Source: Sphingomonas echinoides (GTDB lineage: Bacteria > Pseudomonadota > Alphaproteobacteria > Sphingomonadales > Sphingomonadaceae). Taken from it: 64,000 nt of DNA. A program made the translations under genes and the position numbers. A model generated the notes under the pieces. It made no database searches, was not told the DNA's origin, and saw only the letters and a program-made list of their open reading frames with translations. Shown one piece after another: positions 43,835-51,170 of the stretch; the stretch's first letter is position 1; the number at the start of each line of letters is the position of its first letter. The stretch is taken from NCBI RefSeq assembly GCF_029623395.1, contig NZ_JAPYKK010000021.1:1-64000 (forward strand). The letters run 5' to 3'.

Positions 43835-44604
43835 CGGCCCCCGTCTCGCCCGCGGCGGCGGATCCTGCCGGACCGTCCGACGCCGACCGCGACCCGGCGC
43901 TGAGGACGGCCATGATCAGGGAGCGCGCAACCATAGCTGCGACCGCGCCGATGCTCTCGGATGCCGGCAGGGCCGACCGCGATCGGCTTCTGGTCTCCGC
44001 CGCCGTCTGCCTCCTGCTCGCGTCGCCGATGCACCTGAACAAGGTGAGCCTGGGGCCGTTTGAAGCGTCGTCAATACCCGACATCTGGCTGCGGCTTTGC
44101 GCGCTCGGTGTCCTCGGCTATTTCGGCTTCTGCTTCGCCATGCAGGGGAAGATGGACTTCATGCGCTGGCGCTCGGCGCTCGCGCTCGCGCTGGTGGACA
44201 TCCGGGATCGCATCGAGTTGCATCGAAGGCGTCAGGATGATCTCAAGGACCGAGCCGAAAACGCCTTCGTGCGCTTCCAGGACCGCGTGGCGGAACACCG
44301 GCGCATAGTCGATCCGCTGCAGGCGGAGTTCGAGGTGCTGATGGAAACGGGAGCGGATCCGGATCGCAAGCACGAACTGTTTGGGCTTATCAAGGCAGAG
44401 CATGCTCGCATGACCGCGTTCAACGAGGTGAATCCGCAGGAGGCGTTGGACTCGGATGACCTCGGAGTGATCGAGGTCGCCTCTCGGCGCGTTGCATGGT
44501 TCCGCCGATTCATGGGCTTCGGAAGGTGGTTTTCACTGATCATCCCCTTGGCCGTGGCTATGGTCGCGGCCGCGGTGCTCATCTGGACAATGGTATACCG
44601 TTGA
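43831..44604 (+). CDS. Hypothetical membrane protein with coiled coil
   Basis: A 257-residue protein starting at a GTG that overlaps the preceding stop. Membrane segments are seen near residues 53-70 (LLVSAAVCLLLASPMHL), 85-106 (WLRLCALGVLGYFGFCFAMQ) and 235-257. A long charged helical region between 115 and 180 (IRDRIELHRRRQDDLKDRAE) probably forms a coiled coil. I know no matching family. Partnered with the upstream gene next to a recombinase scar, it looks like cargo of a former mobile island. Confidence 0.62.
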   Translation: MTAPVSPAAADPAGPSDADRDPALRTAMIRERATIAATAPMLSDAGRADRDRLLVSAAVCLLLASPMHLNKVSLGPFEASSIPDIWLRLCALGVLGYFGFCFAMQGKMDFMRWRSALALALVDIRDRIELHRRRQDDLKDRAENAFVRFQDRVAEHRRIVDPLQAEFEVLMETGADPDRKHELFGLIKAEHARMTAFNEVNPQEALDSDDLGVIEVASRRVAWFRRFMGFGRWFSLIIPLAVAMVAAAVLIWTMVYR

Positions 44605-45095
44605 GCGTCACAGCGCCTCTTACGCAGTATAGGCGATGCGGTCTCTACAGATCCTTTTTGCGGCGTCGGAGACCGATGCCGCGCGGTTCGCGATCGAGAA
44701 TGGCGCATCAACGCGGTTGGGGCGGCAAGTAGGCCGCCCTCGCTGTCACTTTGTTTGATGAAAGGCTTGCCAATGTTCTTACCGTGGCACCCGATCGTAA
44801 CCGAGTTTCTGACCGGTCGCCCGCCGAACGAACCAGATTCTTGTTAGTCTGACAGTACCATTGCCAAGTGTCGCTCAAAGGATGTTTGGGCGGCGAGTTC
44901 CGCCACCGGCCAAGCATCGCTATCTCGTCCGCGGCTTCTGGAACCGGCCAAACGGCTTTTTAAGGCGGGCGACTTTGTAACCTGAACGAGCGGCCAGTTT
45001 CGAAAAGCCGCTAGCGCGTCGTAAATGTCTGCAACTGGGTCCCCGCTGCCTCCACCCGAACGCTCCGCTGAAGTGCGATTTTGGGCGGCCCCTGT
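44605..45095. other. Gene-free stretch with repeat half-unit
   Basis: A 491-bp gap. A copy of the dispersed half-unit occurs near 45023-45042 (aatgtctgcaactgggtc). Short open frames have no ribosome site or family match. No RNA gene was recognised. Confidence 0.4.
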
Positions 45096-45625
45096 TCACC
45101 GGACAATGGGCGGTCCCATCTCTATAAGCCGAGCGCCGATGTGACTGAGGCGAACCTTCATGTCCTGTTCGGCGGTCAAAAACTCCGCCCGACGTGCATA
45201 CTTTGAGGGGTGTGCCAGTGCGCACGCAAGGACCGGCCGCGGCAGGATCGAGCACTGGATCTCTTTAACGGCATAGACGAGTGCTGAGTACCGACCGTTA
45301 GGCGTGGTCACCGGTGCGACGAGCGAAGGCCCGAGAGGCGCGGTCCCGAATGTCTTATGGAACATCGCAAGCGCATCGTGACCTGCGAAAATAATGACCT
45401 CTGGTGAGACGCGGCCGACGATCTGCGCAACGACCGGGATCGACTCCTGCAACGCCCTCGCCATCGACATGCCGCCCTGCTGCTTGCGAAACTTGGCCAT
45501 GCCTTGCGAGCGGCGAAACACCATATTCGTCTTGGGCACGCGGCGGAGAGCCTAGAGCGTGCTCGGTACTCGTTGTCGAGAACCTTCATGAACTCGAGCT
45601 CGGGTTCCGGAACGGTAGTAGGCAT
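45096..45625 (-). pseudogene. Frame-broken uracil-DNA-glycosylase-like gene
   Basis: A start at 45625 with a gaagg-type ribosome site encodes MPTTVPEPELEFMKVLDNEY, then RARSRLS. After that the family-like sequence continues in another frame as PKTNMVFRRSQGMAKFRKQQ, then IPVVAQIVGRVSPEVIIFAG to the stop at 45096. The second part resembles the C-terminal half of uracil-DNA-glycosylase-like proteins. The middle, which should hold the catalytic motif, is missing, so an internal deletion plus frameshift is likely. A shorter product from the 45539 frame start cannot be excluded. Confidence 0.45.
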
Positions 45626-45654
45626 GGCGCCTTCGGTTCTCGTCACGGCCGCCC

Positions 45655-46761
45655 CTACGATCGAACGAGGTCGAGCAGCCGCCTGAACTCGCCGTCTGGA
45701 ATCGCTCCCTTCCACATGTTCGCGAAGCGGCAGACCACCTGCAGATTGCCATCGCAATAGTGTCCTTCGCTGTCGATGCGGTCGAGGGATGCGAGCATCG
45801 CCGAGTCCTCGGCCTCGCCACGCCACTGCAGCGGCAGCGAGGTTAGCGCACAGCGTCCATCCTGCTCCGCGATCAGTCGGGCTATGATCGCCTCGAGCTC
45901 AGTCCGCGTTTGGTGGACCTGCTTGGTTTTGCGAATGGTCGTCGTGGTCTGACCGGACTGCGCGGCGGCAGCCATGGCGTTCATCGCCATCTCGACTACC
46001 GACTTCTTCTGCGCGCTAGCATAGCGCACAGTGCCGGGTCCGGTGCCGTTAGCGCGCCTTTCCTCGTCCATCCGGACCAGCATCCAGCAGAAGGAGTGTG
46101 CGTCGATGTGCTTTGCGTTCGACAGACCTGGCTTGGTGGCGAGCCGTGCCCGTACCGCTTCCAGAACGTCGTTGAAGCCGGCGTAGTTCGCCCACGAGCA
46201 GTGCCCGCTCGTCCTGAGATCGATACCGAGCCGCCTGAACGCCTCGTCGAAGGTGCGTGGAGCGATGGGAGCGAAGCGATCAATGTCGATCAGGAAGAAG
46301 AGATAGGCCGCCAATGGGTAGCAGTCGCCAGCCAACTCGCGCAGTCGCTCGAACAGCTCGCCTGGCTGGCTACCGGTGCGGAAGGCGCCCCAAAGCCACC
46401 GTTCGAACGCCTGCCGCCGCTGCGAATTAGTCCGGGCCGAGACGAGGGAGGCATGGCTCGCCGAGCCTGGACCGTAGCGTCCTTCCCACGAGACGAGGTT
46501 ATTGCGCGTTCGGTCGGTGCCCTCAATCTCGATCGCGGCTATGGCGCCGTCGAGCATCTTGCCGCTGCCAATGTCCCCTTCGGTCCATGATCCCGCGTCG
46601 AGTTCCGCGAGCGCCCGCTCTCTTAGCTTCGGCTTGTACCCTTCCCAGCCGTCCGCGGCGCCTGACGTGAAGCTGGTGAACGGGCCATCGTTGAAGTACC
46701 GGTAAGTCGAGCCGCTGAAGGTCTCGAACTCGCGCTCAAAGTGCGGAACGTCGAACGTCAC
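45655..46761 (-). CDS. Putative HNH-type nuclease
   Basis: A 368-residue protein starting at GTG (AGGAA upstream). The C-terminal ~60 residues read CALTSLPLQW, then SLDRIDSEGHYCDGNLQVVC and RFANMWKG. This is the SxDRID...GN...N..K variant of the HNH nuclease motif seen in phage and island endonucleases. The N-terminal ~270 residues are helical and charged and match no family I recognise. It lies in the scarred island beside the broken glycosylase-like gene. A role in defence or in mobile DNA is possible, but only the HNH-like end supports nuclease function. Confidence 0.62.
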   Translation of the reverse strand: MTFDVPHFEREFETFSGSTYRYFNDGPFTSFTSGAADGWEGYKPKLRERALAELDAGSWTEGDIGSGKMLDGAIAAIEIEGTDRTRNNLVSWEGRYGPGSASHASLVSARTNSQRRQAFERWLWGAFRTGSQPGELFERLRELAGDCYPLAAYLFFLIDIDRFAPIAPRTFDEAFRRLGIDLRTSGHCSWANYAGFNDVLEAVRARLATKPGLSNAKHIDAHSFCWMLVRMDEERRANGTGPGTVRYASAQKKSVVEMAMNAMAAAAQSGQTTTTIRKTKQVHQTRTELEAIIARLIAEQDGRCALTSLPLQWRGEAEDSAMLASLDRIDSEGHYCDGNLQVVCRFANMWKGAIPDGEFRRLLDLVRS

Positions 46762-46813
46762 TTCCTAAATTCCTTGAGATCAGTTCCTGTCCGCAGACAA
46801 CCTATGCTCCGAT

Positions 46814-46875
46814 GAACAAACGTCCGCAAGCGGGAGCGGCCAGACGCGAGTTGAACGAACGTTTCTGGGTCTCAA
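46814..46875 (+). repeat. Dispersed intergenic repeat copy
   Basis: Reads gaacaaacgtccgcaagcgg, then later gaacgaacgtttctgggtct. It has the two half-unit layout of the copies at 53854-53910 and 49209-49271, but is more divergent. Confidence 0.4.
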
Positions 46876-46902
46876 CGGCCGCTACCCAACCGACAAGTAT
46901 GA

Positions 46903-47262
46903 TCACCAAATCAGGACTAGAACTGACAACGCTACCAGCCCGAAGATTCCCATGACGATCGTTGGTATGCGGACGTAGCGAGACAGCCATATGATCAGTG
47001 CCACTCCACCAATGACGAATGCGCCAACGATGAAAAAGAGAGCCTCGAATGCGCTTGCGAGGCCTTGCCCTGCCGCATCGCCGCTACTGTCCCGTCCACC
47101 GAAGTTGAACGCTCCGAAGAGGGCAATGCTGCCTATGGCGACTAAAAAAATGATCCATGTTCGACGATATGGTTTCCACCAAGGTCTACGCGGATGGGCC
47201 GCTGCGGCATAGTTCGCCGGCGTCATCGAGGTCTCAGCAGCCTCGGCTTTGTCGTCGTTCAT
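46903..47262 (-). CDS. Hypothetical small membrane protein
   Basis: A 119-residue protein. After a charged N-terminus it has hydrophobic segments near residues 35-51 (TWIIFLVAIGSIALFGAFNF), 66-88 and 97-118. No family is recognised. A ggtgg-like ribosome site precedes ATG 47262. It lies 32 bp downstream of the 47295-48107 gene on the same strand, so the three genes here may form one operon. Function unknown. Confidence 0.6.
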   Translation of the reverse strand: MNDDKAEAAETSMTPANYAAAAHPRRPWWKPYRRTWIIFLVAIGSIALFGAFNFGGRDSSGDAAGQGLASAFEALFFIVGAFVIGGVALIIWLSRYVRIPTIVMGIFGLVALSVLVLIW

Positions 47263-47294
47263 CCACCATGTCGCCTTGAAAAGTTTCCGTGTCT

Positions 47295-48107
47295 CTACGC
47301 AACGTCGGTCAACTTATCAGCCTGATCGTTCATTAGTATCCGCCGCTGCCACAGTGGCGGCCATGGCAGATGAAAGCGGCGTCGGACCGTACGCCATCGA
47401 TCGTTCCTCAACATTTGGAGAGAGATATGAAACGGAGTTTGGGTGCCGTAGGCCGTCCGAATGACGATGCGACCCGTCCCTTCGACCAAGGCGTCAAGCG
47501 CCTGATCGACGTCGCCGGGTATGCCCTTGTCGGGTCGTCCGATCTCGGCGCTTTCAAGATCCCACCCCTCGCCCCAACAGTGGACCGCGCCCTTCTCCAG
47601 CGCCATCGTGAACGCCAGCGAGAGGCCTAGCTGCACCGGATAGGTGGCAACCACCTCGAACGGTAGGTCGTCACGCCAGTGGATATCGAGACAATGACGG
47701 CTTGCCAGGTTCGTAAAGGCCGCCCGTGTGGCTGGATGATAGCTTGCCCAAGTGCGCCTGCCGTCCGCGATTACGCGCTGCGGCGAGAGTGCGGGTGGGA
47801 TCTGCGACGTAACCGGCCATGCCAGGATCTGCGCCTTGCCCTGAGCGAACTCAAGGTCTGTTATCATTCCGCGCTGGCGCATGGCGTCTAGCGCGTCGAT
47901 CTCGTCAGCAATAGAGCGCATCGCATAAGGCGGACGCCGGGGCGGGGCAACGGGCCGACGGGACGGCAGCCACACGACGACCGCGACGGCGATCGGGCCG
48001 GCGACGATCCCGAACACCGCCCAGAAGACGATGGAGCGGTCTTTTGCCGCGGCAATGATGCTACTCAGCACCGTACCGCTCAACATGTAGATCGCGATCG
48101 CGTTCAT
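47295..48107 (-). CDS. Membrane protein with SHOCT-like segment
   Basis: A 270-residue protein whose ATG overlaps the upstream gene's stop. Two hydrophobic stretches lie near the N-terminus (NAIAIYMLSGTVLSSIIAAA; IVFWAVFGIVAGPIAVAVVV). They are followed by EIDALDAMRQRGMITDLEFA, which resembles the short C-terminal oligomerisation (SHOCT) motif. A soluble domain with conserved Trp/Cys (VHCWGEGWDL) follows. The function is unknown. Coupling to the DUF3617 fusion suggests a shared membrane complex. Confidence 0.65.
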   Translation of the reverse strand: MNAIAIYMLSGTVLSSIIAAAKDRSIVFWAVFGIVAGPIAVAVVVWLPSRRPVAPPRRPPYAMRSIADEIDALDAMRQRGMITDLEFAQGKAQILAWPVTSQIPPALSPQRVIADGRRTWASYHPATRAAFTNLASRHCLDIHWRDDLPFEVVATYPVQLGLSLAFTMALEKGAVHCWGEGWDLESAEIGRPDKGIPGDVDQALDALVEGTGRIVIRTAYGTQTPFHISLQMLRNDRWRTVRRRFHLPWPPLWQRRILMNDQADKLTDVA

Positions 48108-49063
48108 AACGTGGCCGACTTCAGCGCCTGTGCGCTTGGCGAGAGGGGAACGCCTGACGGCAGCGAAGCGATAACATGCGCAGCCAGCGCGACCGTGCCG
48201 ACGTTGGCAGCGAAAGTAAATGCCGACCCGTGGAAGGTGAAGTCGAGGTTCACTGTGCGCCAGGCTTGGTGGACATCCACGCACGCGATCTCGGCAAAGG
48301 AGCGATGCTGCCGACGGATGACGCGGAAGCGTAGTCCGTCAGGCTCGATGACCAGAAGCGGTGCGGCGTTGTTCATGGCGATGCTGTACCACCATGGCAG
48401 ACCTCGAACCCCCGTGAAGGTGACCAAGACGGGGATCGTGGCCTCGCCAGCTTCACCGAGTACGATGTTCTTGACGGTCGACTGCTCCCGTCGATCTCGC
48501 CAGCGCCGGCGGAAGAACCAGCCTGTCGCCGAAATGAAGCCTAATATTAGGATGAGAGGTAGGATGATCCGGGCAATCACGATTGACAGCGGCTCTCGCG
48601 CCGGCCTGCGCTGACTAGCCGCATCCGATTCAGAAACCGTGCTTTCTCGACCGGCGCACGGTCCAAGATACCGCAATGCCACGGTCGAGCGATGCGTTGG
48701 CTGGGTTGTTGCAGTTCCATCGATCCGGCTCGATGTCACGATCCGATAGCGTCGGTCCAAGTCGCCTGTCAGCTCCTGCCGCAGAAGCAGCGATGGACCG
48801 GTTCTGGTGTTGTCACATTTTGCCTCGCTAGTGATGCCTGACGTCGTGTGTTGCAGAGGCTTTGCGACACAACCCGCAGGCCATGTTTGCATGATGGCAA
48901 GTTGCGCGCCGGCTAGATGGCATTCTCTGACGGGAGAGCCGAGCGGCGTCCCGTCAACAACGGCCTGCGCTTCCCAAATACCTGCTCTCTGCGCATCCCC
49001 GCGGCCGGACGCACCGGCGAGCAGCAGCGGCAGGATCAGTAGGCGACCTATTCGGCATTTCAT
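48104..49063 (-). CDS. DUF3617-like periplasmic domain fused to membrane/cytoplasmic domain
   Basis: A 319-residue protein. The signal peptide (RIGRLLILPLLLAGASGRGD) is followed by a DUF3617-type domain (AGIWEAQAVVDGTPLGS, paired cysteines, YRIVTSSRIDG) to about residue 130. A transmembrane helix (IIARIILPLILILGFISATG) near 170-190 separates a C-terminal domain that looks like a PH-type fold (VLVTFTGVRGLPWW, EPDGLRFRVI). This topology, with DUF3617 outside and a PH-like domain inside, is unusual, as most DUF3617 proteins end after the first domain. ATG 49063 is preferred over the longer frame. Function unknown. Confidence 0.68.
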   Translation of the reverse strand: MKCRIGRLLILPLLLAGASGRGDAQRAGIWEAQAVVDGTPLGSPVRECHLAGAQLAIMQTWPAGCVAKPLQHTTSGITSEAKCDNTRTGPSLLLRQELTGDLDRRYRIVTSSRIDGTATTQPTHRSTVALRYLGPCAGRESTVSESDAASQRRPAREPLSIVIARIILPLILILGFISATGWFFRRRWRDRREQSTVKNIVLGEAGEATIPVLVTFTGVRGLPWWYSIAMNNAAPLLVIEPDGLRFRVIRRQHRSFAEIACVDVHQAWRTVNLDFTFHGSAFTFAANVGTVALAAHVIASLPSGVPLSPSAQALKSATL

Positions 49064-49400
49064 CCTGCGATATCGCCCTTCAACTACAGCGGTGCCAAAG
49101 AGAAAATCGAGCAGAGCTGTTGCAAATGCCTGACCACCTGAATTCGCTTCGGCTTTATGCAATCAGCTGAAAACCCAACTTCAACCGCTTCAAGTCCATA
49201 CGTTCAAGGTGAACAAACGGCCTGAATCGGGCAGCGAGCGGGTCGCCATGAATGACCGAGAATGGGTCTTGCCAGACCCACGACGGCCGGGCGGCTAACG
49301 CCCAGTTCGGACCCATGCCAGCCAACCAATCTTCTGTTCATCGCTCTCAGCGAAGCGTAGAGTGTCTTTGAGGCGATTACCGCCGAGCGAAGGATCGATC
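49064..49400. other. Divergent intergenic region with repeat
   Basis: About 337 bp between divergent genes. It holds a repeat copy at 49209-49271. No clear promoter pair was picked out. Confidence 0.4.
49209..49271 (+). repeat. Dispersed intergenic repeat copy
   Basis: Begins ggtgaacaaacggcctgaat and ends gaccgagaatgggtctt. It aligns best with the copy at 46814-46875. Confidence 0.4.
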
Positions 49401-50399
49401 GTGCTCATCACGATTTTCGCGCCGAACAATGTTCATCTTTTGGAAATCGCTGGCGTGCGCGATGCGCTATTCGAAGCAAACTGCAAGATCGCGAATGGGC
49501 AGTCGTATAACGTTCAGCTAGTGACCGAAGATGGGTTTCCAGCGAAAAGCGCATCGGGTGTCCGTTTCCTTCCCGACGCCGGGATTGCAGATGCGTTCGG
49601 CCCTCCCGATACGCTGATTGTGGTCGGTCCTTACGGTTTACCCCAAACCCCAAGCGAACCGGTCCAACGTTGGTTGCGTGAGCAGGCTCGGCAATCACGG
49701 CGCTTTGGCTCAATCTGTACTGGCGCTTTCGTGTTGGCTGATACCGGGCTCCTGTCGGGGCGTTCCGTTACTACGCACTGGGAATATGCAGATCGCTTGG
49801 CGGCAAAGTTTCCTGAGATCCAAGTCCAGGCAGACCGAATTTTCGTCCGCGACGGGCCGGTGTTCAGCTCGGCTGGGGTCGCAGCGGCGATCGACCTGAC
49901 ATTCTCGCTTATTGAGGAGGACCACGGTCGTGCCTTAGCCTTATGGGTCGCGCGTCGTCTCGTAGTGTTCCTCAAACGGCCGGGCGGACAATCGCAATTC
50001 AGTGCCGCCCTTACGGTGCAAACGGGTGCTAGCGGTCCGTTCGATCGAATCCAGTTGCATATCCTGGAATATCCCCGGGCCGATCTCGGTGTAACGGCGC
50101 TTGCCGCCCTAGTAGGGTTGAATCCGCGCACCCTGACGCGTCTATTCCATAGCGCATTGGGCACGAGTCCGGCCGCCTACGTTGAGTTGACCCGGGTAGA
50201 CATCGCGCGAGGGCTGCTGGAGGACAGCCGATCCCCCATCAAGTCGATCGCGCATGCAGCGGGCTTCGGATCGAGCGCAACGCTGCGCCGCGCTTTCCTC
50301 CGCCGGATAGGAGTTACGCCAGCTGAATATCGCAGCCGTTTCCGTACCTCCGGTTCAGGGGCGGGCGACCAGGACGGAAATGACGTTTCTTTGTCCTGA
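49401..50399 (+). CDS. GlxA-type AraC family regulator (DJ-1/PfpI fusion)
   Basis: A 332-residue regulator made of an N-terminal DJ-1/PfpI-like domain (ITIFAPNNVHLLEIAGVRDA, then GSICTGAFVLADTGLL with the nucleophile-elbow Cys position) and a C-terminal AraC double helix-turn-helix (VTALAALVGLNPRTLTRLF; IKSIAHAAGFGSSATLRRAF). GTG 49401 follows an aagga site; the frame from 49362 adds thirteen unsupported residues. Relatives sense small amines or amides such as glycine betaine, or remain uncharacterised. No obvious target gene is adjacent. Confidence 0.88.
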   Translation: MLITIFAPNNVHLLEIAGVRDALFEANCKIANGQSYNVQLVTEDGFPAKSASGVRFLPDAGIADAFGPPDTLIVVGPYGLPQTPSEPVQRWLREQARQSRRFGSICTGAFVLADTGLLSGRSVTTHWEYADRLAAKFPEIQVQADRIFVRDGPVFSSAGVAAAIDLTFSLIEEDHGRALALWVARRLVVFLKRPGGQSQFSAALTVQTGASGPFDRIQLHILEYPRADLGVTALAALVGLNPRTLTRLFHSALGTSPAAYVELTRVDIARGLLEDSRSPIKSIAHAAGFGSSATLRRAFLRRIGVTPAEYRSRFRTSGSGAGDQDGNDVSLS

Positions 50400-50558
50400 A
50401 GTGTCGCCAAGCCGACGTTGAGGAGACGCCCCGGCTGCCGCATTCTGGCACCCGGAGGCTACCATGCTGTTCGCTGCCGTCATCCTACCTCAAATTGATA
50501 CTGTTGCAGGGCGTCTTCTCATTCGGGAACGTCGCAGCATTGAGCGGAACGCTTCGCT

Positions 50559-51170
50559 ATGCTCGTAGATCGGTTGAAGTCCTTGCTGAACGTCGGGAAG
50601 GCAGAGCCATCCGACCGTCGTGGCGCCCCACGCAGCCGAGTGCTGCTTAAAGCGGACGTGCTGCCGGTGGTAAGCTATGCCAACATGCGCATTGTGAACG
50701 TCTCGCGCACCGGCTTTGCCGGAGAGACGATGACACCGCTCCGCGCTACGGACCTTCTTATCTTTTCGATCGGGGGCAATCGTTTCCATCAGGGAAGCGT
50801 TCGCTGGGTCCGCGGTCCCAAATTCGGCATCGACCTCGTCGATGCCCTTCATATTTTTAGCTGTTCGGACGCAGTCGATCCCGGTTTTCTCGTATCCCAT
50901 GCGTCGCGGTCCAAACGGTATCCGGTTGATCTGACGGGCCGGATTGCGATTGGATCGTTATGCTATCACTCAACGGTACGCGACGTCTCGCGCTCCGGCA
51001 TGCGGCTTGAGATCGACGCGGTTCTCGAAGTGGGCCAGCAGGTCATTGTTCGGCTGCCCGACCGCCCACTTATCCTCGCGTCCGTCCGCTGGGCCGCCAG
51101 TGATATGGCGGGAATCGAGACGGCGGACCAGATTCAGACGTTGCGTCTCGTATGCGCTGGCGTTTCATGA
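50559..51170 (+). CDS. Double PilZ domain protein
   Basis: A 203-residue cytosolic protein with two PilZ-like units. The first has RRGAPRSRV (RxxxR-type arm) and IVNVSRTGFAG near residues 45-55; the second has KRYPVDLTG and VRDVSRSGMRLE near 138-149. PilZ domains bind cyclic di-GMP. It is immediately followed, with its stop overlapping the next start, by a diguanylate cyclase/phosphodiesterase, so it is probably the receptor for that enzyme's signal. Confidence 0.88.
   Translation: MLVDRLKSLLNVGKAEPSDRRGAPRSRVLLKADVLPVVSYANMRIVNVSRTGFAGETMTPLRATDLLIFSIGGNRFHQGSVRWVRGPKFGIDLVDALHIFSCSDAVDPGFLVSHASRSKRYPVDLTGRIAIGSLCYHSTVRDVSRSGMRLEIDAVLEVGQQVIVRLPDRPLILASVRWAASDMAGIETADQIQTLRLVCAGVS

Noticed and set aside
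45308-45826. 172-residue minus-strand frame
   Set aside because: Most of it is an out-of-frame reading of the HNH gene and the glycosylase-like remnant; only its MPTTVPEPELEFM part is used, as the start of the remnant.
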